From the NCBI GenBank assembly GCA_963932185.1, contig OZ010672.1:17631714-17695713 (forward strand): DNA of 64,000 bases, read 5' to 3'. The position numbers and the translations under genes were made by a program. The stretch is from Troglohyphantes excavatus (taxonomy: Eukaryota > Arthropoda > Arachnida > Araneae > Linyphiidae). How positions within the stretch are numbered: position 1 is the first letter of the stretch; the number at the start of each line of letters is the position of its first letter. Below are positions 50,701 to 62,309 of the stretch, one piece after another. The notes under the pieces are model-generated. The model worked only from the letters and a program-made list of their open reading frames with translations. It had not been told where the DNA came from and made no database searches.

Positions 50701-53700
50701 TATGAGAATTTTAGGTTTATGTTTTGGTAGAAGATAAAGTAGTCAAGAAGAATATGAAGGGAAAAATCTGATTTTTTAAATAGTTTTATTATTTTTGTAA
50801 TTTTTTTTATAATAGATGAATGCAATTTCATCAATAGCACTGAATTCTAAAAACAGTTTAATGAAAAATGGAAATATAAAAATTAAATGCATTTTCACAC
50901 TACTTGTATAGACTACAAAATTTTGAATATTTTTCCATAATTTGTTTTCTTCTTGGAGAGTACTATGTCATAGGTTTATTAGTGAGTACGAAAAGAACAT
51001 AGAATGTATCATATGAATTTAGAGCTTTATATATCCATAAATAAAAAAAAACATTTGAGATAAAATACAAATATTAAAAAATATACTTACTTTTCTCCAT
51101 TAGGATCAATCCCACGAAGCCTTTTTAACATTTCAACTTCAAGGTTACCAGCTTTTCTACATCCATCTGTATTTCTAACTATCTTTAAGGCACAAGTTTC
51201 AAGCCTAAAAAAAATTAAACCATATTAAAATATTTCTCATTTTTAATATAAAGATTTTCACTCTGCATGGTGAAGTATTAAGAAATTACTAACTCCCCAA
51301 TTTATGTTCTTTAGATAGCATTTTCATTCATCATTTTTATTAGACAAAATTTATAGCTAATGCTAGAACTAAATTCTTAGTCAGTGTTTGATTGAAAATC
51401 CTATTTGCTTTGATTTCAAACATGGTCAAATGCATATTCAGTGATAATCAAAAGTTTAAATGTAGAGCAATTAAGAAAATTGTCTATTTACATAAGTGCT
51501 ATAAAAGTCATAATGTAAATTTTAGAGAAGAAAAAAAGATACTGGGTCAATTTTTTTTTATGTAAACATTTATTTTATAACAATTGAAATAACAGAAAAT
51601 TAGCATTGCAGGATTTATAAAAACTCAAACTATAAATTTATGAAATAAATCCATTACATATTTTTTTTTATTTAAGTTTGAAATTTTGTACTTATTTTGA
51701 CCTAAATATAAATTTCATCTATCTCCTTGCTTATTTTACACTGTGACGCACAAATTTAAACAATGAACAAATTTCCACATATTTAAAAATATATTTGATT
51801 AATTTTCCTAACCTGGTTTCAGTGTGATGTACTATGCATATACAATATTTATAACAAAAAAAAAATTACTTGTGCATATTGAAAGTTATTAAGTGGTAAC
51901 AAACAAAATTACCATTGTCTCAAAAGTTTATACAAAAATTAAATTAAACAAGATTTAAAACCTAATTGTGCATCCATTCTTGTTGATTAGTTCATAAGTA
52001 TGAGTTTCCATCGAAGGAACTAAATCTTGCATGGTTTGGGGCTCGATTTCGTACCATGCATCCTCAATAGATCTCTTGAGTTCATTTACAGAAGAGTATT
52101 GTCTACCATTGCTTTAAACTTTGAAGCACATAATGCCCCAAATATTTTCTATTGGGTTAAGATCTGGACTACATGCTGGCCAGTCGAGAACCTTTATATT
52201 ATGAGAATTAAACCAGACTTTTGTATTGCTAGTAGGGATGAGCTTAACAGTTATTTTACAATAACGGTAATTATTGCGATATTATTGACGAATGACTTGA
52301 CTGTTACTGAAGTATTTTTTCAGAGAGAACCCGGGGGGGGGGGGGGGGGGGGGTAAAATTTTTATATTGCGTTGAGCCATCTTTTTTAAAACTAATTTAA
52401 AAAAAATTTTAATAACTATTTTTAGACAATTTATATAATTTCAGTTACATTGACCATTCAACTTGTTTTTAAAATTTTTATATTGCGTTGAGCCATCTTT
52501 TTTAAAACTAATTAAAAAAAATTTTAAATAACTATTTTTAGACAATTTATATAATTTCAGTTACATTGACCATTCAACTTGTTTTTAAAAACCTTTTTTA
52601 TTTATTTACTTTCTGTCAAAAATATGTACTACATTTTTGAAGACAATGCGAATATATCTTTTAAAGGCAAAGAAATACTCAACACAGTAGCAACAAAGAA
52701 ATTTGCTCAAACGCGCTTGAATTGGCTAAATTAGCACCGAGTTAAACACACACACACATCCGCCACTACAAACACATTTCTCCCCTGTCACACAAACACA
52801 CAAATTATAGTTGCATAAAAAGCACACCAGAAACATTATACGAAATTCCTCTAAAAAACACGCATATTACACATACTCACCCGAATCCTTCATCCGAAAA
52901 TGCGAAGAGGCAATGATTAAAACCACACAATTAAATTAATCGCAATAGATGTCATTCACAGCACGCCCATTTTGTCGCAGAAAAGCAAAAAAAAAAAAAT
53001 ACTTTACTTATCCGAAAACTGAATTAACCCCTCCTCCCACTTCTACACCAAATATCACTACTTGAACTCTTCCAAAATATCGTGATGTAATCTGAAGATA
53101 AACGATACAATATTGAAAAAATATATTTTGAACTAATCATACTTTGTTTATCATAATAATGAAATAATTTTAATAATATTTTTTTCGGGTTTGGGTCGTT
53201 TTCAATCGTTCATTATTTTGGACATGTGCTAATAACGAAGTAAATAATATTTAATCCAGCTCATTTTTTGTGATAGGCGAGGAATTTTATTTCATTCAAG
53301 GCCGTTGAAAGTTGGAGCAAATCGTTCTTCTTTTGCAGTTCTTTTTAGTCACATGTTAATAATAATTTTTTTCACCTGTTAATTTTTTAATCTGTTCTTT
53401 TTTTAACTTGTTCTTTTTTTACGGTTTTTGCGTTTTGATCAAATTAAACAGCACATCTATTAGTTGTTTGAATAACTTATTTTATTCAATTTATATATTT
53501 TCAATTTTGAAATACAACTTTTTTTGAGGAAATAAAGAGCTGTTAGTTTTTAAAAATATCTTTAATTATCGTAAGTTGAAATAATGATATATTTTAACTG
53601 TTATTCTAATATCACTCATCCCTAATTGCTAGCATTGTGAATCGAAGCAATATCTTGCTGAAATTCCCACTGACGGCCACCTAGACGCTCAGAAAGTGGC

Positions 53701-56700
53701 AGCAGGTTATCCTCAAATGTCTTAGTATAATACTGTGATGATTGGCGACCACTGGTAAAGTGCAGATACACTTGTCCATTGTAGAAAAAGGCTACCCAAA
53801 CCATCACCGAGCCACCACTGTGTCTGTAATTAAAAAACACTGAGGTAAATTGCGCAAGTCATGTCAGTACGATGCTCAGCCATTTAAACCATGCAGATTC
53901 CCCTTTTTTACCACTAAATATCACTGATTGTCATTTCGGTCTATATGACATACAATTTCGAACCCCCAACATTCTCTGTGATTTATGATGTGGCTTCAGA
54001 GATGGTTTCTTTTTTGTTTTGCAATGAACCATTATTCCTGTTTCCTAAATTCGTCTACAAATCATATCCTTTGATAACGAGAGTCCCAATGACCTTTGAA
54101 CTTCACAAAGAGTCATTTGCTGGGTACTCGCCAGTTTTTGGTTCTGACAAACGTCGCATTTATTTGTCACACATGTCCTCCCAGATTTGCTATTTGCTTT
54201 GTATTTACATCCACTAGATAAAATTCGATAAATAGATTTCTTTGATCGATTAATAACAGCAAAATTTCCAAAACGAACTTAAATTCAGCTTTCAACTGCC
54301 AAATCTTCGTATCCTCACTGGCTTGAATTTCTTTAGCTCACGGCATCTTGACTAAAAAGTGTTATCGTTTGGAGAACTTAAGTACTTGAAGTATGTGATG
54401 TCATCTCTTTTAAATTTGCATATGCAAATAAAAATTCATATAAACTCATAACAGTACCTAAACTTTTGCAACAAGCAAATTTCTGTTTTTATTCAAAAAT
54501 TAGTATTATAGCAAATCAAACAACTGTGTTTTGATAATAGTATTTGAATATGTTTATAGGATTTGGTAATTCTACTATAACAATTCTAAAGCCGTATGAT
54601 GTCATTGTCTAAACTTTTGCATCATAGTGTATTACACTAAAATGCTAAGTATTCAAATTTGAAATAATATATGGCTTTTTGTATAGCAGATTGATGACAG
54701 TTTGGAAGTTCATTAACATTAAAATATAAATTACATTAAGATTAAAATTTGAAGTTGGTGAATACAAGTCAGATATGAAAATGGAAGGATGAATAGGTTT
54801 TATAGATTAATATTTTATATATACAGGCAACTCTCGCTATCTCGAACTCAAAGGGAAGTGTATAAAAATTCGAGATATCAAAAATTCGAGTTATCGAAAA
54901 TCATACAAAAAAGCTGCTTTGGTAAAAATAAATAGAGTATACTTACACTACTTTATTTAAAATATCTAAGCAAAATAATTTGGTGAGTATTTCTATTTTT
55001 TTCGGAATCAATTATATTTTCCAAATGCACGATTGCTTAAAATGTCTCTGATGTTTTCATTTCCAGCCTCGATTCAATGAATGCACACATAGTTTTTATG
55101 GAAGATACAGCCTCTTTCAAATTTATCTTTGGAGGAGGTTCCCATTCTTCATTCTTCTGTGAGCGATCTCTCATCAAAAGCTGCTATAGAGAATGTATTG
55201 CATTTTCGTTTTGTCGCCATTATTCGAAGCGACAAATCAACACCACACGAAAGCCTAAGTAAAAGTGAGAAGGGGTCAAATGTCGACTGGTTCTTCAGGA
55301 TGCTTTTTGGACGGTCAGTAACGTTCCGAGAAAGGGACTCACTTTACCGAAAACGCCAGCCGGCTCGAGGGACGATAAATTATTAATCTTCCTTGTTGGA
55401 AGCCGTGTTAAAGAGGAGGGAATACAGCCCAGGGAATCCAGTCTGGCGACATTCAAACAAAAGGGCGAGGCACAGGTAGGAATCCATTGTACATATCTCC
55501 TTTCAATAACGCACAATAAGAAAGAGAACTGACAAGGACGTGGAAATTTCATATTTGCTAAAGGTTCTTCAAAATCTGTAGTTTTGAAAGGAAAACAAAA
55601 TTTTGAGTTGTGAAGAAACTTCGAGTAATCGAAAATAAGGACGAAAATCTTCGAATTAAAGAGATAAAATTACATTAAATAAGTAATGAAGGTGCAGGGA
55701 GATTGATTTTTTTCGAGATATCGAAAAATTTGAGTTATCGCGAGTCTACTGTATTTGTGTGTGTGCATGTGTGAAATAATAATAGATTTTTTAAACATTT
55801 CAAGGCAGTATGTGAAATAGTTAACATTGCTGAAAAAATGTATTTTAAGAATAACAAGCATCAATTTCGATTTGTATAATTGCTGGAATAACCATATGAA
55901 ATAAACGAATTTCAAACAAATGTTCTCACTTTAATAATCTACATTTCACCAACATTTTGAGTTCCCCTTCAATCTAAAATATTATATGTAGTTCCTTTTG
56001 AAGAACAATCCAGTTGCTTTTGTACAAAAGCTCTTCATTTCCAAATTTTTTTACATTAAAAAGTAACAACAATACTAAAAATAATCCCTTCATTAAGAGA
56101 TTTAACAGCAATTTTTTTTTCATTTTAAAGGTAAAAGTTGTAAAATAGTTAAAAATTATTTAAAAGATAGACATTTTTGTTCTATTCAAAGTCCTGTTCT
56201 TTTTTTTTCAGGCTAATACACTGATGTTCCCTTTTGTTAAATGGAAGACATGGGTGCAAGAACTAGACATCTCAAGTTTTCAAAATTGTTCAGGATGGAA
56301 GAACAACCCTATATGTTTCTTGCATGTATGATATAAAAGTACAGCTCTTTTTAATTTATATCTCTACAGCCATTGCTTAGAGCAGTCTGGTTCTTTCACC
56401 AATCGATAAAGGTTCTTTCTCTTTATAAGAATAGGTGAAAAAGTGTAAATCAGAAAAAGTAGAACTGTCGGATTCTTGCATCCACATCTTCAATTGTAAC
56501 CATCTCGCTTATGTCACTGCCCAAGTAGCTACGTTTAAGATATAAACTGGATATAACATATATAGATTCTGTAATTTTATACGACTTGTATGATCATGCA
56601 TGGTGTTAACATCTCTATACAGATTGGGAAAATTATCTGAAATTTTTCATAGTGATCTATAAGCACATTACATAGATGAAATCAGTCCAACAATAAAATT

Positions 56701-59700
56701 AAATTTGTGTATTTCTGCAAAATAGAGTAAAAATCACATCCCTGACATATCTTTTTAAAGAATTTTAAAATGTAAAGCCTACTAGGTAAGTTTAACAAGT
56801 TGAAAAAGAAAATTATAATAACATATTTTAACTTTTACAGAAAACACTTACGTTTCAATATTGCGAACTTTGGCAACTCTACTAAACGTCCCTTTGCCAA
56901 GATAACCTAGTAGACTATCTGTAAATTAAAATAAATATTAAAAAAATGTTCTTTGCATTTTTTAAACTAGCACTCCGATTTTTTTTAATTTCCAGAATTA
57001 ACTTTGCAAGATTTATCAAGCACAAAAAAAAAAAAAATCTTAAAAAGAGAAAACCAAAATTTTAAATAAAATATAGGAAAACATTTAAATTATTCCAGTG
57101 TATAATGAATTTTAATGAAATATATCAATTTAGGAAGTTGGTGGTAAACTAATCTGATAGCATAAAAAATCTTTAGTTTCTTTTTAACAAAAAAAAATTA
57201 ATCAGTAATAACTACTTGAATACTTAGACTTGCATGTGTATTTATTTTTTGTTAATATTATTTACTGACCAATTAAAAACTGATTATTTCTTTAAGTATA
57301 TTTTAAATATAAAACATAATTTAATCAAAAGGTGAAAGTTTAGCCAAATATAAAAAATATAGAAAATTGAAAAAAAATAGTTTAATGTAATAAGGTAGAA
57401 GGAAAAAAACTAAGTTCTTCTATTCAATGCTTTCCACTGAAACTAATTTTTTTTTTTTTTAATTATGACTTAGAGCTGTGTCGGAAAACACAAAAAAGAA
57501 AAAAACAAACATTTTAAATGTTTTAAATTTTGTACTTATTTATTGTTTAAGTTAATAGTCATCAAGATTTTGAAAAGGACTCACAAAGTGTTATTCCAAA
57601 TCTTATCTTCCAATCTCAAAATATAGAAAAATCTTACGTATAGGAGATAATTTTTAATCTTAAAATATTCGTTTAAAAAAATTATCAATTAAACATCAAA
57701 ATACATTCTGAGACATACTGTAATTAAGAAGTATCAGAACCAAAACATGCAATTATACTTACATTTATCAAGAATATCATTGACATTAAAATTTAAATGT
57801 CCATCATCATCATCTTCAAACTGATCTTCAATAAAAATATGCCTCTAAAATATAGGTGAAAATGACATTCCAAAAATTTTATTAGTTTTTCAGATAAATA
57901 AAATATTAATTACATTTCTAATTGATTAATTACACTGTTTAAGTTAATTATTTACTTCCTGGCAAATTCTCTAACAGCTATTGAATTTGCTCTATGTAAT
58001 AACACTGACTTTAATTAGCTACTAGCCTAAGTTGTTCAAGTGAAGTTAAAACATGGGCTAATTTTCTAGCTACTCACTGGCTTTTTCACTATGAGAGTTT
58101 TTCACTATGCAATCACAACTGCAAGTGAATTACGAGGTAACGTATTACCTCTAGCTAGTTGGCAACAAAGTAAGTTTTAAAGTTGTGTGTAAGTTAAAGT
58201 CACAAAGCTAGCTAATTTGCCCACTACTCGCTGGAAAATACATAGTAAACTAGCTCACTCACTTCAATTGATTTTTAAATGAGATTAGTATATGAAAGGT
58301 GTAAGAGGGAATACATTTGTTTTACAAAATAGTAACAACAGCCTTTTCTTTTAATGATTTTTATATGTAATGAGTGGATATTTTTCTCTATTTTTTTTTA
58401 TCTAAACTATACAAATGATAAAAGAAGGACAATGAAAGTTACTGAACAAAATTTAAACTTCATATATATGACTATAAACTTTGTTTTTTAAATAGAATAA
58501 GTAATATTGAAATATAAAATTTGTAACTAACGTTTATCTTGGAGCTAATCTGTTTACGTCGTTTTTTTGCTGGTATTGATTCAGAATTTCCATTTCCATT
58601 GTGTTTAACTGGTGGAGCTAGATATATTCTTTTTTTCACTGACCTAAAAGTAAAGCACATTTATTATTTAAAATATCTTGATAATATAAATTCATTTAAA
58701 ACATTGGTCAAAAATTTAAACCTAAGGTCATGCTTAGACAAAATAAGTAATGTTATATGGAAGTCATTTGTCTTTCATGGATACATACTAACAAGTCATA
58801 TAAAATAATACGGGTGAAATACAATAATAATTTTGTAAAAATGCCAACTCTCTCATAATTAGTGTAATAATCAAGTTACTATAAAAAAAATATTAAGAAA
58901 TAAAAGTAAACCCGAGTAATTACTACAAACTTTGGTTTTCAAGTGTAAGTATAAAAAAACTTAGGACTCACAGACTACTAATGTAAAAACTTACTTAGGT
59001 TTATACTTTTCAAATGAGTTAATATCGCTCCCTGTTGATGATTTGTTGATACCTCTGACAAACTAAAAATACAATGTTATTACAATTTTTAAAAAATAAT
59101 ACAAGTGGCTAAAACTAGTTGGTTTGGTAACTGTAGGTTAAAAGGTTATTTTAAGACAAAATTCAACAAAAATTGGTGCCAAAATATTTTTAACTGACAG
59201 TTTTTGACTATGCTTTCAAGCGGGAAAAGGTAATCAGTAAGCAAATTTGAATTAGTCTGTAACAAATAAGAATATTTTAAATTCAATACTAAATTATTCT
59301 TTAAAAAAACTAAAATTTTAGCAATTATTAGTTAATAAAATATAGATAACGGAAGCAGTGCACTTGAGGAAAACTTATAAACATAAAAAAAATGTTAGTC
59401 ACAAAGTTGATATTTTTGCTGTCTCTTTATGGGATATAATTTAAGTATAGTGTGAATAATATAAGATTTAAAAAAAAATGTAGTCAAATGATTATATGAA
59501 AAATGTTACACAACTAATGGTTATCCCACAAATTGAAAAAATGTCGTTTTCAATGTAAATGGAAGCTCAAAGTTTTATTTCCTATGCTAAAAAAATCAGT
59601 AGCAACACTATACATATAGAGCCGACAAATAGACATGTAGCGAACTATTGTAGCATGGATTTTCCTATTGAATATGAACGTTGACTAGTTATTGCTTAAC

Positions 59701-62077
59701 ATAGTCTATATAGTAGTCTTCTTTTAAACTGCGTTATTAAAGATTAAGATTCATTAAGAATAACAGCAATTTTGTTAAAAAAAAAATATTAATTGTTGGA
59801 TTGGCTTTGATCACAGATTGAATTACTATATATTGTAAACAGAAGATCAAGCAATTGATTTTAGAAATAATTCGTAATAAAATTACAAACATAATCTGCT
59901 TTGTGTATTGGCTGAAAACTATTAAATCAATCCTGTTTAATTAATTTAACTATGAAAATGTTATGGGTTATTTTAGTAGTAAGGATATATAAGGGCTAAT
60001 CGAAGGATTCGCTTGTTGCAAGCATTTACAAGAAATTCTTATTCATTTGTTATAATGGTTGTATGATTAGCATAAAAAATATAATTAAAAGTTTGTAAAA
60101 TACCTTATGGTTAATTCCTAGTGTCCGGTGCCCTCGCCAAATGGGATTCGGCGATAAAGTTTATATTTTGGCAACCCTACTTGCCGCTTGCGAAAATATG
60201 TTCTATGGCAACCCTAAATTTTTTACCCACGTAGCCGCGCTGAAGATGCATCTAGTTAGATGATGCGTGCGCGCATCTTGGTTTAGCCTTGGTTTCACGC
60301 ATTTCTGCCATTTTTGAATGGACGTTCGGCAGCTACGTGTGATTTTAATTTTTCTGAGCTAACGATGTATTAACGATTATTTGAATATCAAGTATTTTTG
60401 GAAATTGGTGATGAAAGGCAAACTTGCCGTGATTGAGTGGTGCATGGATGCCGGATTGTTATGCAGCAAATGCGCCTAGCGAAACAGACAGTCACTGACT
60501 GGATCTGCCGGTAGGTATGTACAGAGTGGTTCATTCATAATCCTGTTCCTATCACTGGAGAGCATGTCGTCGTTGAGATTGACGAGTCGAAGTTCGGCAA
60601 ACGCATGTACAACCGGGGCAAGCGTGTGGAAAGCCAGTGGGTGTTTGGAGGAATTGAATCCGTTACCAACAAGTGCTTCATGGTTGCCATGGACGACCGG
60701 AAATCGGAAACTTTACTCAACGTTTTGCAGCAGTTTGTTTTTCCTGGATCCGATATTGGTTCCGATTTTCATATAAAATGTTGATTTAACGATCAACGAC
60801 TGCCCGAAGGATTGCCTGTAAGCACCATGATCGACGGCCCGGCGGGGATCATGGATGTAATAATGAGTAGTCGGAGGCCGAAGGCCAGAGGAGACCCCAA
60901 AATCGACGGCAGGAGTCTGTGACTTTAAGCGCGCGGAACGCGTGTGCACTTAAGAGTGCCATCGAAATGCCCCATACAACTGCCTGAAGGATCGCCTGTA
61001 AGCACCATGATCGAATGCCCGGACCAACGCAATGTCCGCCATTTTGCGTCATCTGACCATGGTTCAAAAATACGAGGCATCGTTCTCGGGTCTTTTCTTC
61101 GAAATAGGCCCCGAACCGTCGCCAATAGCCCACAGTGCGGCTCTAGTGCGACGTTAATTAACCAAACCAAACCGCCATTTTGATTTGGCGACAAAAAAAA
61201 ACACGTCATTTTTACCTTGGCGCCAATTTTCGGACTTGGCGACAACGGGGCACCGTACACTAGGAATTTACCTACCTTTTTAATCATGTACCTAATTGTC
61301 CATGCTGGTATAAAAAGGTCAACAACATTAAAAAAGAACCAACAGTAACAATTTAAATAATGAATTTAAGTCAAAAGGTGATTGAGGTAGGGAGTTCAAG
61401 AGGAAAGTCGTGTCTTAAGAACCATAATTAAGTTAAACATTATGAGAATTAAAAATTGAAACTTTGATCCAATAAATTAACTTTTAAGAAAATTTTGTCT
61501 ATGTTTCCCAATTTAGTATATGCTACCACTTTACCACACCTATGGTTGGAAAAGGATATAAAAAAAAAAAACCTAGAATTTTTAACAATTTAAAATTAAA
61601 AAAAAAATTTGAAACATATTCAAAGATGTCAAGGAACACATTGCATAAATACACCAAAAAAATTTCATATTAAGAACCATTTGAAAGTCAAAAATAGCTT
61701 TGAATAAAAAAAATTGCACATTTCCTACCCATTTTACCCTAATCTGTATTTAAACGGCAGAGGTTTGCAAATTTTGGGAGAAAATAATTTAATGAGTTCT
61801 AAATACAAGAATATACTTTTAACATATATAAAAAAATACAGGACTATATTTTTAACAGATATATCAGAAATTAAGGAATATTTAAATCACCTGTGTTGCA
61901 TTGCACACAATTGTGTATTTATTTAAATAAAAAAAATCATCTCTTATAGGTTTATTAATTTATCTTTGTATTTTATATTATAAATTGCAATAAAAAAATT
62001 TAAACAATATATATAAAAATGACATCGGTCCTTAGATATGAATAACAGAAAAATTTTCATATACTCACTCTTTTCAT
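41735..62077 (-). CDS. Divergent CLK/Doa-like dual-specificity protein kinase without LAMMER motif
   Basis: Predicted exons: 62077-62069 (ATG AAA AGA; exon opens at 62105), 59062-58995, 58643-58532, 57844-57763, 56918-56852, 51204-51091, 49743-49653, 49300-49225, 49137-49046, 48252-48120, 48036-47954, 47304-47228, 44020-43951 and 41863-41735 (stop TAG). All are phase-matched and GT-AG, giving 400 residues. The N-terminus is short (~90 residues), with a basic KKRRK patch and an acidic EDDDD run but no SR-rich domain. Kinase motifs present: glycine loop GKGTFSRV (~97-104), ALKIV lysine (~118), HTDLKPEN (~214-221; the Thr is typical of CLK kinases), DFGSA (~253), RAPEV, DVWSIACI, and a CLK-like C-terminus (HRQLFDLL...ERITLSEALDHQFF). 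CLKs phosphorylate SR splicing factors; that role is inferred from the family. Odd: the EHLAMMERILG segment reads GLADTMQDVLG. The tiny first exon is the least certain part. Confidence 0.87.
42793..42951. mobile_element. 159-bp hAT MITE
   Basis: It starts CAGTGCTCG and ends CAAGCCCTG. The flanks are GTTATAAC (42785-42792) and GTTATGAC (42952-42959), a 7-of-8 target duplication. It contains a perfect 24-bp palindrome centred on GTGCCGCGGCAC (42912-42935). It lies in the last intron of the kinase gene. Confidence 0.7.
45795..46719 (+). mobile_element. Internally deleted mariner transposon
   Basis: The 34-bp inverted ends (TTAGGTTAGAAGGAAAGTTC... and its near-exact inverse) are flanked by TA. 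The plus strand encodes the mariner N-terminus from the ATG at 45926, possibly used from 45977 (MSVDKVHLRY). The helix-turn-helix region (DLSLKESDRSGRPSKLD, then LTSREIAEEFGIHHTTVGNHI) is clear. A TGA stop interrupts it at ~46379. Sequence then resumes with the first catalytic Asp (IGDEKWILY) and jumps directly to the C-terminal SKAVADYFNSKDEK segment. The central catalytic part, including the other two Asp residues, is deleted, so the 925-bp unit cannot be autonomous. Confidence 0.88.
52233..53624. mobile_element. hAT-type element nested in the Tc1 transposase, perfect 8-bp duplication
   Basis: It begins TAGGGATGAG, ends CTCATCCCTA, and is bounded by ATTGCTAG on both sides (52225-52232 and 53625-53632). 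The right half is homologous to the element at 3731-4974. The interior has a 21-base poly-G (52333-52353) and a 116-bp tandem duplication. No transposase ORF. Confidence 0.88.
52355..52588. repeat. 116-bp tandem duplication inside the nested hAT element
   Basis: The unit beginning AAAATTTTTATATTGCGTTG is repeated at 52471 almost unchanged, immediately after a 21-base G run. Confidence 0.9.
54824..55751. mobile_element. pogo/Tigger-like element
   Basis: The left end CAGGCAACTCTCGCTATCTC and the right end TTATCGCGAGTCTACTG are inverted matches. Repeated TTCGAGATATCGAAAA/TTCGAGTTATCGAAAA phrases lie inside both ends, and TA flanks both sides. Interior open frames (55077-55552) show no recognisable transposase domain. 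It lies in the kinase intron between exons 5 and 6. Confidence 0.7.
55760..56840. other. Intronic stretch with nothing recognised
   Basis: AT-rich sequence between the pogo-like unit and kinase exon 5. No ORF, repeat family or inverted repeat could be supported. Confidence 0.35.
60420..60775 (+). pseudogene. Fragment of a Merlin (IS1595-type) transposase
   Basis: Reading segments give LAKQTVTDWICR, then after a small disruption at ~60510 TEWFIHNPVPITGEHVVVEI, continuing DESKFGKRMYNRGKRVE, QWVFGGIE and DDRKSETLLNVLQQFV. The EIDESKFGKRKY...QWVFGG pattern is diagnostic of the ISXO2/IS1595 catalytic domain, with the first Asp in IDESK. The frame then stops; the second half of the catalytic core is missing. 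Non-functional. Confidence 0.75.
60800..61020. repeat. Dispersed repeat, two partial copies in tandem
   Basis: GAAGGATTGCCTGTAAGCACC occurs at ~60805 and, with one change, at ~60987, followed each time by ATGATCGA and a CCCGG block. The first copy continues through GGAGGCCGAAGGCCAGAGGA, matching 29130-29365. Confidence 0.65.
61105..61160 (+). repeat. Dispersed repeat motif, copy 2 of 3
   Basis: CGCCAATAGCCCACAGTGCG followed by GCTCTAGTGCGACGTTAATT matches 2255-2330 and 63305-63365. It lies near the right end of the Merlin-like unit. Confidence 0.55.
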
Positions 62078-62149
62078 TTTGAAACTCTATGAAATGTCTA
62101 GGTATCTAAATATGAAAAATATATTGTATTAAATATATCAAAAGAAAAT

Positions 62150-62305
62150 AAACAATATTTTAAATTAAAGAAAATAAACAATATTTTAAATTAAAGAAAA
62201 TAAACAATATTTTAAATTAAAGAAAATAAACAATATTTTAAATTAAAGAAAATAAACAATATTTTAAATTAAAGAAAATAAACAATATTTTAAATTAAAG
62301 AAAAT
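62150..62305. repeat. 26-bp tandem array, ~6 nearly identical copies
   Basis: The unit AAAGAAAATAAACAATATTT (plus TAAATT) repeats about six times without visible change, which suggests recent expansion. It lies just upstream of the predicted first coding exon of the kinase gene. Confidence 0.9.
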
Positions 62306-62309
62306 AAGA

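Larger units (their letters stand above)
51828..54643 (-). mobile_element. Tc1-type transposon relic, split by a younger insertion
   Basis: On the minus strand a Tc1-type transposase can be followed from ~54350 to ~51960. Its N-terminal part has an SGRT...STQQMTLCEVQRSLGLSL helix-turn-helix. Next comes a central GGSVMVWVAFFYNGQVYLHF segment with QWEFQQDIASIH (second Asp region; 53840-53625). The third part, WPACSPDLNPIENIWGIM (third catalytic residue region), runs through a TAA/TAG-ended tail (52220-51960). The coding line breaks exactly at the insertion 52233-53624. Other frameshifts and stops are present. The outer limits are approximate; the inverted ends were not clearly matched. Confidence 0.7.
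60113..61268 (+). mobile_element. Merlin-like transposon relic
   Basis: The ends AATTCCTAGTGTCCGGTGCC and its inverse (GGCACCGTACACTAGGAATT at 61249-61268) bracket a 1.16-kb unit. Its plus strand encodes part of an IS1595/ISXO2-type (Merlin) DDE transposase. No clean 8-9 bp duplication was found. It sits in the large first intron of the kinase gene and includes copies of the dispersed GAAGGATTGCCTGTAAGC repeat. Confidence 0.6.

Noticed and set aside
54824..55751. Intact transposase inside the pogo-like unit
   Set aside because: Open frames at 55077-55552 show no helix-turn-helix or DDE signature and run on both strands, so no gene is called.
60100..60200. Possible minus-strand 5' exon of the kinase gene with a good donor (AAG|GTATTTT)
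   Set aside because: The sequence coincides with the inverted terminal repeat of the Merlin-like unit (same phrase at 61249-61268), so it is better explained as transposon end. It also lacks an ATG.
60535..61287. Several overlapping ORFs on both strands around 60.5-61.3 kb
   Set aside because: The GC-richer composition of the Merlin-like unit opens frames by chance; only the plus-strand frame with IDESKFGKR matches a known family.
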